Shown one piece after another: positions 35,063 through 46,850 of a DNA stretch of 64,000 nucleotides (position 1 is the first letter of the stretch; every line of letters begins with the position of its first letter). A program made the translations under genes and the position numbers. The notes below the pieces were generated by a model that saw only the letters and a program-made list of their open reading frames with translations, did no database searches and was not told the origin of the DNA. Where the stretch lies: assembly GCA_021292105.1 (NCBI GenBank), contig CM037874.1, positions 24,168,583-24,232,582 on the forward strand, written 5' to 3'. The DNA is from Anadara kagoshimensis. Lineage: Eukaryota > Mollusca > Bivalvia > Arcoida > Arcidae.

Positions 35063-38000
35063 TGGCTTTCTTAATGCTGGTGTCTGGTCATGGCTTTCTC
35101 AATGCAGGTGTCTGGTCATGGCTTTCTCAATGCTGGTGTCTGGTCATGGCTTTCTCAATGCTGGTGTCTATTCATTGGTGGCTTTCTCAATGCTGGTGTC
35201 TATTGATTGGTGGCTTTCTCAATGCTGGTGTCTATTGATTGGTGGCTTTCTCAATGCTGGTGTCTATTCGTGGCTTTCTCAATGCTGGTGTCTGGTCATG
35301 GCTTTCTCAATGCTGGTGTCTATTCATGGCTTTCTCAATGCTGGTGTCTGGTCATGGCTTTCTCAATGCTGGTGTCTGGTCATGGCTTTCTCAATGCTGG
35401 TGTCTGTTCTTGGCTTTCTCAATGCTGGTGTCTGGTCATGGCTTTCTCAATGCTGGTGTCTATTCGTGGCTTTCTCAATGCTGGTGTCTGGTCATGGCTT
35501 TCTCAATGCTGGTGTCTATTCATGGCTTTTTCAATGCTGGTGTCTGGTCATGGCTTTCTCAATGCTGGTGTCTGGTCATGGCTTTCTCAATGCTGGTGTC
35601 TGGTCATGGCTTTCTCAATGCTGGTGTCTGTTCTTGGCTTTCTCAATGCTGGTGTCTGGTCATGGCTTTCTCAATGCTGGTGTCTGTTCTTGGCTTTCTC
35701 AATGCAGGTGTCTGGTCATGGCTTTCTCAATGCTGGTGTCTATTTGTGGCTTTCTCAAAGCTGGTGTCTATTCGTGGCTTTCTCAATGCTGGTGTCTATT
35801 CATGGCTTTCTCAATGCTGGTGTCTGGTCATGGCTTTCTCAATGCTGGTGTCTGTTCTTGGCTTTCTCAATGCTGGTGTCTATTCATGGCTTTCTCAATG
35901 CTGGTGTCTATTTGTGGCTTTCTCAATGCTGGTGTCTGGTCATGGCTTTCTTAATGCCGGTGTCTATTTGTGGCTTTCTCAATGCTGGTGTCTATTCGTG
36001 GCTTTCTCAATGCTGGTGTCTGTTCTTGGCTTTCTCAATGCTGATGTCTATTCATGGCTTTCTCAATGCTGGTGTCTATTGGTGGCTTTCTCAATGCTGG
36101 TGTCTATTTGTGGCTTTCTCAATGCTGGTGTCTGGTCATGGCTTTCTCAATGCTGGTGTCTATTTGTGGCTTTCTCAATGCTGGTGTCTATTCGTGGCTT
36201 TCTCAATGCTGGTGTCTGGTCATGGCTTTCTCAATGCTGGTGTTTATTCATGGCTTTTTAAATGCTGATGTCTATCCGTGGCTTTCTCAATGCTGATGTC
36301 TATTCATGGCTTTCTCAATGCTGGTGTCTATTCATTGGTGGCTTTCTCAATGCTGGTGTCTATTGATTGGTGGCTTTCTCAATGCTGGTGTCTATTGATT
36401 GGTGGCTTTCTCAATGCTGGTGTCTATTCGTGGCTTTCTCAATGCTGGTGTCTGGTCATGGCTTTCTCAATGCTGGTGTCTATTCATGGCTTTCTCAATG
36501 CTGGTGTCTGGTCATTGCTTTCTCAATGCTGGTGTCTGGTCATGGCTTTCTCAATGCTGGTGTCTGTTCTTGGCTTTCTCAATGCTGGTGTCTGGTCATG
36601 GCTTTCTCAATGCTGGTGTCTATTCGTGGCTTTCTCAATGCTGGTGTCTGGTCATGGCTTTCTCAATGCTGGTGTCTGGTCATGGCTTTCTCAATGCTGG
36701 TGTCTGGTCATGGCTTTCTCAATGCTGGTGTCTGTTCTTGGCTTTCTCAATGCTGGTGTCTGGTCATGGCTTTCTCAATGCTGGTGTCTGTTCTTGGCTT
36801 TCTCAATGCAGGTGTCTGGTCATGGCTTTCTCAATGCTGGTGTCTATTTGTGGCTTTCTCAAAGCTGGTGTCTATTCGTGGCTTTCTCAATGCTGGTGTC
36901 TGTTCTTGGCTTTCTCAATGCTGGTGTCTATTCATGGCTTTCTCAATGCTGGTGTCTATTTGTGGCTTTCTCAATGCTGGTGTCTGGTCATGGCTTTCTT
37001 AATGCTGGTGTCTATTTGTGGCTTTCTCAATGCTGGTGTCTATTCGTGGCTTTCTCAATGCTGGTGTCTGTTCTTGGCTTTCTCAATGCTGATGTCTATT
37101 CATGGCTTTCTCAATGCTGGTGTCTATTTGTGGCTTTCTCAATGCTGGTGTCTATTTGTGGCTTTCTCAATGCTGGTGTCTGGTCATGGCTTTCTCAATG
37201 CTGGTGTCTATTTGTGGCTTTCTCAATGCTGGTGTCTATTCGTGGCTTTCTCAATGCTGGTGTCTGGTCATGGCTTTCTCAATGCTGGTGTTTATTCATG
37301 GCTTTTTAAATGCTGATGTCTATCCGTGGCTTTCTCAATGCTGATGTCTATTCGTGGCTTTCTCAATGCTGGTGTCTATTCATGGCTTTCTCAATGCTGG
37401 TGTCTTTTCATGGCTTTCTAAATGCTGGTGTCTATTCGTGGCTTTCTCAATGCTGGTGTCTATTCATGGCTTTCTCAATGCTGATGTCTATTTGTGGCTT
37501 TCTCAATGCTGGTGTCTATTCATGGCTTTCTCAATGCTGGTGTCTGGTCATGGCTTTCTCAATGCTGGTGTCTATTCGTGGCTTTCTCAATGCTGATGTC
37601 TATTCATGGCTTTCTCAATGTTGGTGTCTGGTCATGGCTTTCTCAATGCTGGTGTCTGGTCATGGCTTTCTCAAAGCTGGTGTCTATTCATGGCTTTCTC
37701 AATGCTGATGTCTATCCGTGGGTTTCTCAATGCTGGTGTCTATTTATGGCTTTCTCAATGCTGGTGTCTGGTCATGGCTTTCTCAATGCTGGTGTCTGGT
37801 CATGGCTTTCTCAATGCTGGTGTCTATTCATGGCTTTCTCAATGCTGGTGTCTATTCATGGCTTTCTCAATGCTGGTGTCTATTTATGTATTTATGGCTT
37901 TCTCAAAGCTGGTGTCTATCTATTTGTGGCTTTCTCAATGCTGGTGTCTATCTATTCATGGCTGTCTCAATGCTGGTGTCTATTCATGGCTTTCTCAATG

Positions 38001-39597
38001 CTGGTGTCTGGTCATGGCTTTCTCAATGCTGGTGTCTATTCGTGGCTTTCTCAATGCTGTTGTCTATTCATGGCTTTCTCAATGTTGGTGTCTGGTCATG
38101 GCTTTCTCAATGCTGGTGTCTGGTCATGGCTTTCTCAAAGCTGGTGTCTATTCATGACTCTCTCAATGCTGATGTCTATCCGTGGGTTTCTCAATGCTGG
38201 TGTCTATTCATGGCTTTTTCAATGCTGGTGTCTGGTCATGGCTTTCTCAATGCTGGTGTCTGGTCATGGCTTTCTCAATGCTGGTGTCTATTCATGGCTT
38301 TCTCAATGCTGGTGTCTATTCGTGGCTTTATCAATGCTGGTGTCTATTTATGTATTTATGGCTTTCTCAAAGCTGGTGTCTATCTATTTGTGGCTTTCTC
38401 AATGCTGGCATCTATTCATGGCTTTCTCAAAGCTGGTGTCTATCTATTTGTGGCTTTCTCAATGCTGGTGTCTATTGATTGGTGGCTTTCTCAATGCTGG
38501 TGTCTGGTCATGGCTTTCTCAATGCTGGTGTCTGTTCTTGGCTTTCTCAATGCTGGCGTCTATTCATGGCTTTCTCAAAGCTGGTGTCTATTTGTGGCTT
38601 TCTCAGTGCTGGTGTCTATTCATGGCTTTCTCAATGCTGGTGTCTATTTGTGGTTTTCTCAATGCTGGTGTCCATTCATGGCTTTCTCAATGCTGATGTC
38701 TATTTGTGGCTTTCTCAGTGCTGGTGTCTATTTGTGGCTTTCTCAATGCTGATGTCTGTTTGTGGCTTTCTAAATGCTGATGTCTATTCATGGCTTTCTC
38801 AATGATTGTGTCTATTTGTGGCTTTCCCAATGCTGGTGTCTGGTCATTGCTTTCTCAATGCTGATGTCTATTTGTGGCTTTCTCAATGCTGGTGTCTATT
38901 CATGGCTTTTTCAATGATTGTGTCTATTTGTGGCTTTCCCAATGCTGGTGTCTGGTCATTGCTTTCTCAATGCTAATGTCTGTTTGTGGCGTTCTAAATG
39001 CTGATGTCTATTCATGGCTTTCTCAATGATTGTGTCTATTTGTGGCTTTCCCAATGCTGGTATCTGGTCATTGCTTTCTCAATGCTGGTGTCTATTCATG
39101 GCTTTCTCAATGCTGATGTCTATTTGTGGCTTTCTCAATGCTGATGTCTATTTCTGGTTTTCTGAGTGCTGGTGTCTTCATGGCTTTCTCAGTGCTGGTG
39201 TCTGTTCGTGGCTTTCTCAATACTGGTGTCTATCCGTGGCTTTCTCAATGCTGGTGTCTATCCCTGGCTTTCTCAACGCTGGTGTCTATCCGTGGCTTTC
39301 TCAATGCTGGTGTCTGTTCGTGGCTTTCTCAATGCTGGTGTCTGTTTGTGGCTTTTTCAGTGCTGATGTCTGGTCATGGCTTTCTCAATACTGGTGTCTG
39401 TTCATGGCTTTCTCAATGCTGGTGTCTGTTCGTGGCTTTCTCAGTGCTGGTGTCTATTTGTGGCTTTCTCAATGCTGGTGGCTATTCATGGCTTTCTCAA
39501 TACTGGTGTCTTTCCCTGGCTTTCTCAATGCTGGTGTCTATCCGTGGTTTTCTCAATACTGGTGTCTTTCCGTGGCTTTCTCAATGCTGGTGGCTAT
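35063..39597 (+). repeat. 28-bp minisatellite, about 160 units, 4.5 kb
   Basis: The basic unit is TGGCTTTCTCAATGCTGGTG plus TCTATTCA, varying mainly at the last bases (TCTGGTCA, TCTATTCG, TCTATTTG, TCTGTTCT). Some units are longer by 4 or 8 bp (for example TCTATTGATTGG, TATTTATGTATTTATGG). The centre is homogeneous and the 3' end from about 38.6 kb is more diverged. Because 28 leaves remainder 1 on division by three and the unit lacks stops, all three forward frames stay open for hundreds of codons with the same peptide cycle (AFSMLVS, GFLNAGV, WLSQCWC). This explains the long overlapping open frames without requiring a gene. It would lie in SLC22 intron 1 if the 31.4-kb exon is real. Confidence 0.95.
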
Positions 39598-40212
39598 TAA
39601 TCATGTTTATTATAAATATAAAACAGGTACCAATATTCTTGACTTGGATGGTAAATCAAATCATAATTGCTTTATCAGTTGTACAACACCTTTGTTTCTT
39701 GCTACAGTTATTTCAGTCTCTGTCGTCCAATGGGAAGACAAAAGAGTAATTGTCATGGCGCTATGAAATGACATGATTATTTATAACATTAATGGACGTG
39801 TTACTATCAATCTGGAAAATAAAGATAAGAAGGAAATTTAATTTCCTGTCAGTTTGATAGGTTACATAAAATTCAGACATTTTAATTTGTTGATTCTTAT
39901 GTTACCTTAGTTACTGATATTGACAAAGTTTTGTCCAATAAATTTGTAGATAAATATGTTCAGGTGTTTGTGCCTTTCATTAATGGCTGAATTTTAATAC
40001 CTTGGTTATGATTTATGACCAAACCAATTGATTGTGTTCAGTTTTGTGGCTTTGTTTGTTTGTTTGTTAATTGGTTGATAATGTTGATTATTGTTTAAGG
40101 ATGGACCGTCCTGCGTAATATTTAAACAGAATTTCTTATAACTTGTGAGATAACTGACTTCCTGAGTTAAGTACTCAATTATCACATCCTACCGGTATAT
40201 AACGCTGTAGTA
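39598..40212. other. Non-genic DNA after the minisatellite
   Basis: AT-rich sequence with a GTTTGTTTGTTTGTTA run near 40055. No exon seen. Confidence 0.5.
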
Positions 40213-40382
40213 GTACAATCAACCTGTATATAAAGGCCACCCAAGGGAACCTTTATGGGCAAGTGGACTTTATATACAGGATCAAATAATATAAATAAAG
40301 AACAATTGGGATAAATTTCTACTGGCTTTTATAAGCAGGTGACCTTTATATAGAAGTGGTCTTTAAGGAAGGTTGGACTGTA
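40213..40382. mobile_element. CAGTC...GACTG MITE copy, reverse orientation
   Basis: GTACAATCAACCTGTATATA and AAGGCCACCCAAGG at one end, AAGGAAGGTTGGACTGTA at the other. The interior is the reverse complement of the copy at 22924. Confidence 0.8.
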
Positions 40383-40599
40383 TTAATGTATCATATGTTG
40401 AAAGTCTTTTTTCAGTATACCTCTTTTTTAACTGTCCAAAACATGTCGAGCACCTTTGGCATTTGAGAGTTTATTTTTCTGTATAATAAATAGAATATAT
40501 TTGCTAAGGGTCATATTACCATGGATACCAAAATGTGCAGGTGATCTTAAATTAAAATTGAAATCTCAGGAAATTTCATATGAGCCAGATATGAACCGT

Positions 40600-40683
40600 A
40601 TTTGGTGTTGATTTATATCAAGCTGTGTTGCACTTGTAATTTATGCAGCCAGGTGAGCCTGACCCAGTAGGGCCTCTTGTTCC
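40600..40683 (+). mobile_element. 3' end fragment of the Helitron-like family
   Basis: CAGCCAGGTGAGCCTGACCC and AGTAGGGCCTCTTGTTC match the terminus at 3234-3268 and 17167-17200. The hairpin is partly decayed and no tandem units precede it, so this is a relic. Confidence 0.6.
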
Positions 40684-41159
40684 GTATAGTACAGGTACCG
40701 GTAATTAATGTGTATACCTGGCGCTATACAAACCCTGACATTTACTTTTGGTTTTATGTATTTAATAAGGTAAATGAAACTAAAGTGAAGAAAAATCAAT
40801 AAACCATTCCATCATCATCATTATCAACATCGGCTGACTGCAGACGATGTCCCGTACACAGCTAACTTATTCTCGTTATTTTAACATTTTATAACCCGTA
40901 TCTACCTGTCACATTTATATCTTTGTATTGATAATTTTTACATTTCAATCAATTCTCTCCAACATAAAGTTAGCCTAAACTTGATTAACCATGAATTTTT
41001 TTACGTTCAAAATTTTGTAAACATGTTTTTTCTCTAAATTCAAAGTGTTACACTTGTTTGCATAAACATTACATAAAAATAAATCTTTGAGAGCAAGGTT
41101 ATTTCTAGATTGATTTTATTTTGTATAGATCATCAAACCAGACATAAAAATAGCTAGTA

Positions 41160-41360
41160 ACCAAGTGATGGTAGTTAGAAACCACTGAGTCACAGGATCC
41201 TTCAGAAACCAAAGTCACGGGGTCCTTCGGAATAGATCTTAAAAACCAATGTCTTGCTATGAACAAACTGCAAATAACAAAATATCTGTGACTGGTGAGG
41301 TCTCAATATAATTTAAATATTCTCAACTGGGATGTAAAACCCCATTTAATCAATCCATCA
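41160..41360 (+). mobile_element. SINE-C fragment
   Basis: AACCAAAGTCACGGGGTCCT, TTCGGAATAGATCTTAAAAA, GTGACTGGTGAGGTCTCAAT and TTCTCAACTGGGATGTAAAA. Body and tail of SINE-C without the head. Confidence 0.65.
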
Positions 41361-41399
41361 ATCTTCAACCAAAGAAACTTCACTAGAAAATTAACATTT

Positions 41400-41572
41400 A
41401 CAGTCCAACCTGCCTTAAAGGCCACCTCTTTTTAAGGACCACCTGCTTATAAAGAAAAGTAGAATTGTGTTCCAATTGTTTTTTATTCATATTTTTGAAC
41501 CTGTCTGTAAAGGCCACCTGTCGCTTAGAGGCCACTTTTACTATTACTCTTGGTAGACAAGTTTGACTGTAT
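41400..41572. mobile_element. CAGTC...GACTG MITE copy
   Basis: ACAGTCCAACCTGCCTTAAA at the start and GACAAGTTTGACTGTAT at the end, with the usual CCAATTGTTTTTTATTCATA interior. Confidence 0.8.
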
Positions 41573-41807
41573 ATTTTAATTCAGAACCTTATTACTGGGT
41601 TTGGTCCTTGTTAAAGGCATTTGAACAATATTTTTTATCCTTTTTGTGGACTTTACTGGGTCACTCAGTATTGGTTTGAGTTGTTAATCTTGGGAATTGT
41701 GGACCAGTGTACTGATACTAAAATAGTATAGATCAGAAACACTTGCACAAACTTAAACACCACACAGATATGTCTATCTGTTATTTGTACCAGTAATTAA
41801 ATTAAAG

Positions 41808-41990
41808 TACTCTAAACATATTTAATTTCGCATGTATTTATTTTTGCGGTATAGGAAATTTATACATATCCATGTAGTTCAATTTTCACATTTTTTGAAA
41901 AATGCACTGAACCACAATAAGCATAATAATTTTTACTTAAAAATAATTTTCGTGCAAAACAAAAGGGCGAAATAAGCGAAAAACGGTTTA
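41808..41990. mobile_element. Palindromic MITE, TACTGTAAAC type, copy 3 (reverse)
   Basis: TACTCTAAACATATTTAATT at one end. The interior is the reverse complement of copies 1 and 2 (TTGCGGTATAGGAAATTTA and AAGGGCGAAATAAGCG). The right end is decayed. Confidence 0.7.
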
Positions 41991-42515
41991 GTCTCACTTA
42001 GCATACATTTTAAAAAACCATAGTCTCACTTAGCATACATTTTAAAATCACCAAATTTTACCTGAGACATGTACACCTAGCTATAGTCCATTTCCTAAAT
42101 AAGCATAATTATCATCATAGTCAAAGTTTAGTCTTTTTTTTTTTAAAGCAACAAAAAATATCAATAAAAAATAATAATCAGTTAATTAATGTCGTTATTG
42201 TCATTACATTTCTCTTAGAAACTGCTTGAAATCCTGGTGTAGTTTATCAAAATTTTGTTTTTCTAAATCTTGCCTATATTCCCGTTCATAAAACACCGCC
42301 AAATTTCAAATTCTATTGTGGATTTCAGATGATAACTTCAAAAATATTTTTTTAAACTTTGCACAATGGTTTAGTACTATAAAAAATACAGGTCAAGTTC
42401 AATTTTCAGAACAATCTGATTTTAGCTTTAATAAATTGAATTAATATAGAAATATAGCAATTATTTAATACATGTACTATAACATATAAAAATAACAGAT
42501 ATTTAAATAAATATA

Positions 42516-42660
42516 AATAAGGATCACTTGCTTTTAAGGCTAGTATAATATTATCTCAGTTGTTCTTTATTAATCTTATTTGAAATTGTATATAAGGACC
42601 ACCTGTACATAAAGGCCACTGGTTCCCTTGGGTGGCTTTTATAGACAGGTTTGACTGTAA
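42516..42660. mobile_element. CAGTC...GACTG MITE, 5'-truncated copy
   Basis: The right end, GGCTTTTATAGACAGGTTTG plus ACTGTA, and the interior TCAGTTGTTCTTTATTAATC are present. The left end is missing or degraded. Confidence 0.7.
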
Positions 42661-42937
42661 TTAAAAAAGATATCTTTATGCCCATAGATGTAGTCATCCA
42701 GAACATAGCAGAGTATTATTTAACATCTTGTTAGATGCATGACCTATTTTAGGGGACTATTGCGTGTGATATAATTGTCGAAATGGGGTTCACTGGTGCA
42801 CTTGTCACATGATCATTGCATGCCTATTTAATTTGTGCTAAGTGACATGTATTGAATCATGTATTATTATTTAATTTACATATTCCATAACAAGTTTAAA
42901 CAAATTTGGTATATCACTTCATGCACATAATATGACA

Positions 42938-43313
42938 CAGGAAGGAGAAAAAATGCAGGGTAGGACCCGAGATCGAACCTGAGACCTTTCCCACTATAGG
43001 CAAGTACTCTACCAACTGAGCTACCCAGATCACTACATCTCACCCTCCACACACACACTAGCCACCAAACTGTCAGGAAGGAGACAAAATGCAGGGTTGG
43101 ACCTAGGATCAAACCTGGGACCTTCCACACCTTAGGTCATTGCTCTACCAAGTTCCAACTAAGCTACCCAGACCATGACATCCCCCCACACACACACTAG
43201 CCACCAAAGTAACAGGAAGGAGACAAAAGGCAGGGTTGGACCTTGGATCAAACCCGCGACCTTCCAAACTTTAGGTCATTGCTCTACTAACTTAGCTACC
43301 CAGACTGCTACGT
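42938..43313 (-). mobile_element. Trimer of a tRNA-like SINE unit
   Basis: Three tandem units of about 137 bp begin CAGGAAGGAGA at 42938, 43074 and 43212. On the minus strand each reads like a tRNA: GGGTAGCTCAGTTGGTAGAG (A-box region), then CTCAGGTTCGATCTCGGGTC (B-box region). The acceptor ends do not pair as in a functional tRNA, and the units are joined by CACACACACACTAGCCACCA linkers. This is a tandem SINE head or tRNA pseudogene array rather than three tRNA genes. Confidence 0.75.
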
Positions 43314-43739
43314 ACATGCTGGTATACCATGGTGTATGCTTGTACTTCAGTATAACAGAATCTTTAAAACGCCTGCTGGTATTGTGATTAAGAAACCAAT
43401 ATTTTATAGGCAAACCATGTCCGTTTGACCTTTCATGAGGAATATCCATATAGGAGGGTCCAACCAATAAAATGTGTAGTGTTAAGATCCAAGTTAATAC
43501 ATACACAATGTACAGGTGTACTCTATGAGGTGAGTATATCTCACATTGTATACAAAATAAACACCTGTGCTCCCTATACATAGATGTACTTGGTCCGTGA
43601 TAAATATTTAATTGAAAGGTCAAGCGGACAGGTTAAAGTTGTTTTACTTATAACTCCACCTAGTTTAGAGACTTCTGTGGTCGATTGTAGTACTTATTTA
43701 ACCATTAGTACATTTAGAATTATTTACAGATTGACATTT

Positions 43740-44420
43740 AGGTAAAGTGGGACTCGGTGTTTATTTGATTTGAAAATCGATTAGTGTTTATAAACAAAAT
43801 TTATTTGAATTTTAAAATTGATTGGTGTTTTATAGACAGAAGTAATTTTATTTGAAAATTGATTGTTTTTGATAAACAAAATTTATTTAACTGTAAAATT
43901 GATTGGTTTTGATAACGAAAAATTGTGTAGTTTGAAAATGGATTGGTTTTGATAAACCACATTTATCTAAATTGAAAATTGGATTTCTTAACAAAATTTA
44001 TTTGATTTGAAAATTAGTATGTAGGTGTAATGACGATCATTGATAAGGTGGTATTGATTATTTCATTATCTGTTGATTGATTTTTTAGTATACAGAGACT
44101 TGTTTAAAATTAATTCTTTTCAATTCTAGCACAGTAAGAAAATTACCCATTTTAAAGTTATCAGGAATTCAAAATTAAAAGTGGATTTAGTTGTTGAGTT
44201 AATTCTGGATAAAATTATTACCTTTTAAGTTATCGGAATTTAAAATTTTTAAGTGAACCTATTTGCGGAGTTAAAATTTCGACAATATACATGGTCATAA
44301 ATTTATCCATTTTTAAGTTTTTGGGATTTAAAATTAAAAGTGGATCTAGTTGTTGTATTAAATTTGGATAACATATTATCACCTTTTCAAGTTATCAGAA
44401 TTAAAAATAAACTTAGTGGA
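43740..44420. repeat. Two degenerate AT-rich tandem blocks
   Basis: Block one (about 43757-44015) repeats TTTGAAAATTGATTGGTGTT and AAACAAAATTTATT about five times, at 50-60 bp spacing. Block two (about 44150-44420) repeats AAGTTATCAGGAATTCAAAA and AGTTGTTGAGTTAA about three times, at about 100 bp. No coding potential. Confidence 0.65.
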
Positions 44421-44835
44421 CTTAGTTGTGGAGTTAAATACATGGTCAAGTAAGTATTTATAAAAATTAAAAAAAAAAATAGGTAGACAGATTTGATAAA
44501 TATATTTAAACCTTTGACAGTGACCTTTAACTATATCAGGTGCTTGTCACAATGTTTATTTTCCATTTTAATAAAAAAAATAATAAATCACAGCTGTCAT
44601 GATTTTAAAATAAATATACATGTTGTATTTATTTGAATTTTTATACCATGGTTTTTTAATATAGTTTTTATTTTTGTAGATTCGGGCCATCTTCAATTTT
44701 GGCTAGCTGTTTCTGACATTAGATGAAAACTGGATGATCTGTATTGTTAATTATAAAGTTTGATAAGTCTTCTAATCCAGGTACGTTGCTCATTTTACAG
44801 TAAAACCTTGTTGTAGTAAGTTAACTGCATGTTTT

Positions 44836-45470
44836 TAAAGGGAGCTAGGGGTTCAAACCCTGACCTGGTCTAACCAAGACTTAAAAATAGAAAAAAATAA
44901 GACTTTTATAATTTAGAAATGAAAGTCACAGGGTCCTTTGGAAGAGGTCTTAAAAACCCTTACCAGTAATAACCAATGCCTTATATCATCATAGGGGTTC
45001 CACTTTTAAAAACTCTTCAAGCACATTGCATTGCACTTACTTCAAAGGTCTAAATTCTGACACTTCACCTTAAGCTGGTGATGTCTCAATATAAATGAAA
45101 TATATATATATTCTTGACTGGGAGGTAAAACCCCATTCATTGAATCAATCAGTCAATAATTGCCACAGATTTGGAACTCTTAAAAATAATTTGATCCCTG
45201 ACTGGGTCTGACTCAATACTTGAAAGTGGGTAGTAATTGTTCTTTCTCCAAGCAATTGGCATTACAGAATGGAAGTCACCGTTCTTTCGGATGGGAACTT
45301 AAAATAAATGAAGTCACATGTCACTTTAGTCTTGGCATGATAAAGAACCCTGCTGTATAATGCTATCAGCCCAATGCACAAGCAAAATTTCTGCACCTTT
45401 GCCTATTACTGGCAACATCTCAAGATAAGTGAAATATTCTTGACTGGGATGTTAAACACCATTACAACTC
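44836..45470 (+). mobile_element. Two adjacent SINE-C copies
   Basis: Copy one is about 44836-45145 (GGGGTTCAAACCCTGACCTG, a B-box, through ATATTCTTGACTGGGAGGTA). Copy two is about 45183-45470 (TTTGATCCCTGACTGGGTCT through CTTGACTGGGATGTTAAACA). Both have the AAGTGAAATATTCTTGAC-type tail and the same orientation. Just before copy one, ACAGTAAAACCTTGTTGTAG at about 44800 is a fragment of the 20.45-kb MITE family. Confidence 0.75.
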
Positions 45471-46014
45471 AACTTTATAATGGCAGTGTATAAACAATTT
45501 GTAAATTTTTACTATTTTTTAGGTTGAAAGTTTTTTAACCAAAATAATGACTTAGGCCTATTTAGGTTGAAGGCTCCTAAATAGTCCCGAGTCATTATTT
45601 TGCTTCAGAAACTTCTAGATAAAATAAAGTCAGTTTCAGGTTGAAAACTCGTAGATAATAAAGTAATTTAAAGTTGAAAACCCCTGCATAACTGGGATTT
45701 TAGGTAACCAAGTGTTCTAAAGTATTAGATGGACCGACATGGCAGAGTGGTTCTGTCATTGGCTTGTTGTGGATTCTAACTCAGGACTTGGAAAATTTCT
45801 GAGATGATTTTCATCTCCTACCTTTACTAGAGCTGTAAAAAGCTCAATACTAGAATAGTCTTTCTGATGAGACTCAAAGCCGAGGTCCCATGTCTCAGTG
45901 CATGCCTAAGACGAAAGACACCTATGTAGAGTTCAAAAAAGAGTAGGCCACCTGTGGCAGCTAAAGAGGATGTTTACAGACTGAGTAAAGTAAGATAAGA
46001 CTACAGATCACAGT

Positions 46015-46134
46015 GCCTCTCACAGCCTAGGTTTGAATCCTGCTCAGGCCGATTCTAGTGTGAGAAAGTTTGTCAGTTTGTTTGCCAATGGTCTATGGTT
46101 TTCTCTTGTTACTCTTGTTTCAGCCAACAACCAC
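46015..46134 (+). mobile_element. SINE-B 5' fragment
   Basis: CAGTGCCTCTCACAGCCTAG and GTTTGAATCCTGCTC (B-box), then AGTGTGAGAAAGTTTGTCAG and TTTGCCAATGGTC. The SINE-C copy at 46135 interrupts it; the SINE-B body resumes near 46466 with TTTCTGCCAACATCCCAGAA, suggesting nesting. Confidence 0.65.
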
Positions 46135-46455
46135 TGCAGTAGTTCAGTTAGTAGAGTGCTTGCTCCATAAGTAGGAGGTCGTGGGTTCAAACTCTGAATG
46201 AGTCCAACTCGAGACTTGAAAGTGGGTAGTGCGTGTTCTTCCGCCAAGTACTTGGCATGGGAAAATGATAATCAGGTTCTTTCGGATGGGAACTTAAAAT
46301 AAGAGGTCCCATGTCAGGGTAGGCATGACACAATGAAGAACCTTGTTGTATAATGACATCAGGGCAATGCACAGGCAAAAAATTTCTGCTCCTATAGCTG
46401 GTGATGTCTTGATATAAGTGAAATATTCTTGACAAGGATGTTAAATACCATACCT
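46135..46455 (+). mobile_element. Full-length SINE-C copy (tRNA-derived)
   Basis: The head has Pol III-like A box (TAGTTCAGTTAGTAGAGTGC) and B box (GTGGGTTCAAACTC) at tRNA spacing. The body has GAGACTTGAAAGTGGGTAGT, TTCTTTCGGATGGGAACTTA and GGTCCCATGTCAGGGTAGGC. It closes with CTATAGCTGGTGATGTC and the tail GATATAAGTGAAATATTCTT plus GACAAGGATGTTAAATACC. It is the best reference for the family in this window. Confidence 0.85.
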
Positions 46456-46459
46456 CAAA

Positions 46460-46850
46460 TCGACTCGTTTCTGCCAACATCCCAGAACTAACTGCCTCAG
46501 TATAAGTGAAAGAATCTAGATTGGGGAGTAAACTACCATTACTTCACTCCGCCATCCCAGAACTGACTGCCTCATTATAGACTGGGGTGTAATCTACCAT
46601 TACTCCACTCCACCATCCCAGAATTGACCATCTCAATATAAGTGACAGAGTCTTGACTAGGGGGCTTAAACTACCATTACTCCACTCCACCATCCCAGAA
46701 TTGACCGCCTCAATATAAGTAAAAAAAATCTTGACTAGGGGGGCTTAAACTACCATTACTCCATTCCACCATCCCAGAATTGACCGCCTCAATATAAGTA
46801 AAAGAATCTTGATTAGGGGGCGTAAACTACCATTACTCCACTCCGCTCAC
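46460..46850 (+). repeat. Five tandem SINE-B tails
   Basis: CATCCCAGAACTGACTGCCT, then CAATATAAGTGAAAGAATCT, TGACTAGGGGGCTTAAACTA and CCATTACTCCACTCCAC recur with starts at about 46479, 46553, 46614, 46691 and 46770 (spacing 61-79 bp). Only the 3' part of SINE-B is amplified. This parallels the SINE-tail minisatellite at 7459. Confidence 0.85.

Noticed and set aside
34839-38805. Very long overlapping open frames (200-400 codons) in three forward frames
   Set aside because: They follow automatically from a stop-free 28-bp unit; the three peptides are the same cycle in different phase, with no start context, splice signals or recognisable domain.
42938-43313. Functional tRNA genes on the minus strand
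   Set aside because: A and B boxes are present but acceptor stems do not pair, the three units diverge in the body, and they are tandem with SINE-like linkers.
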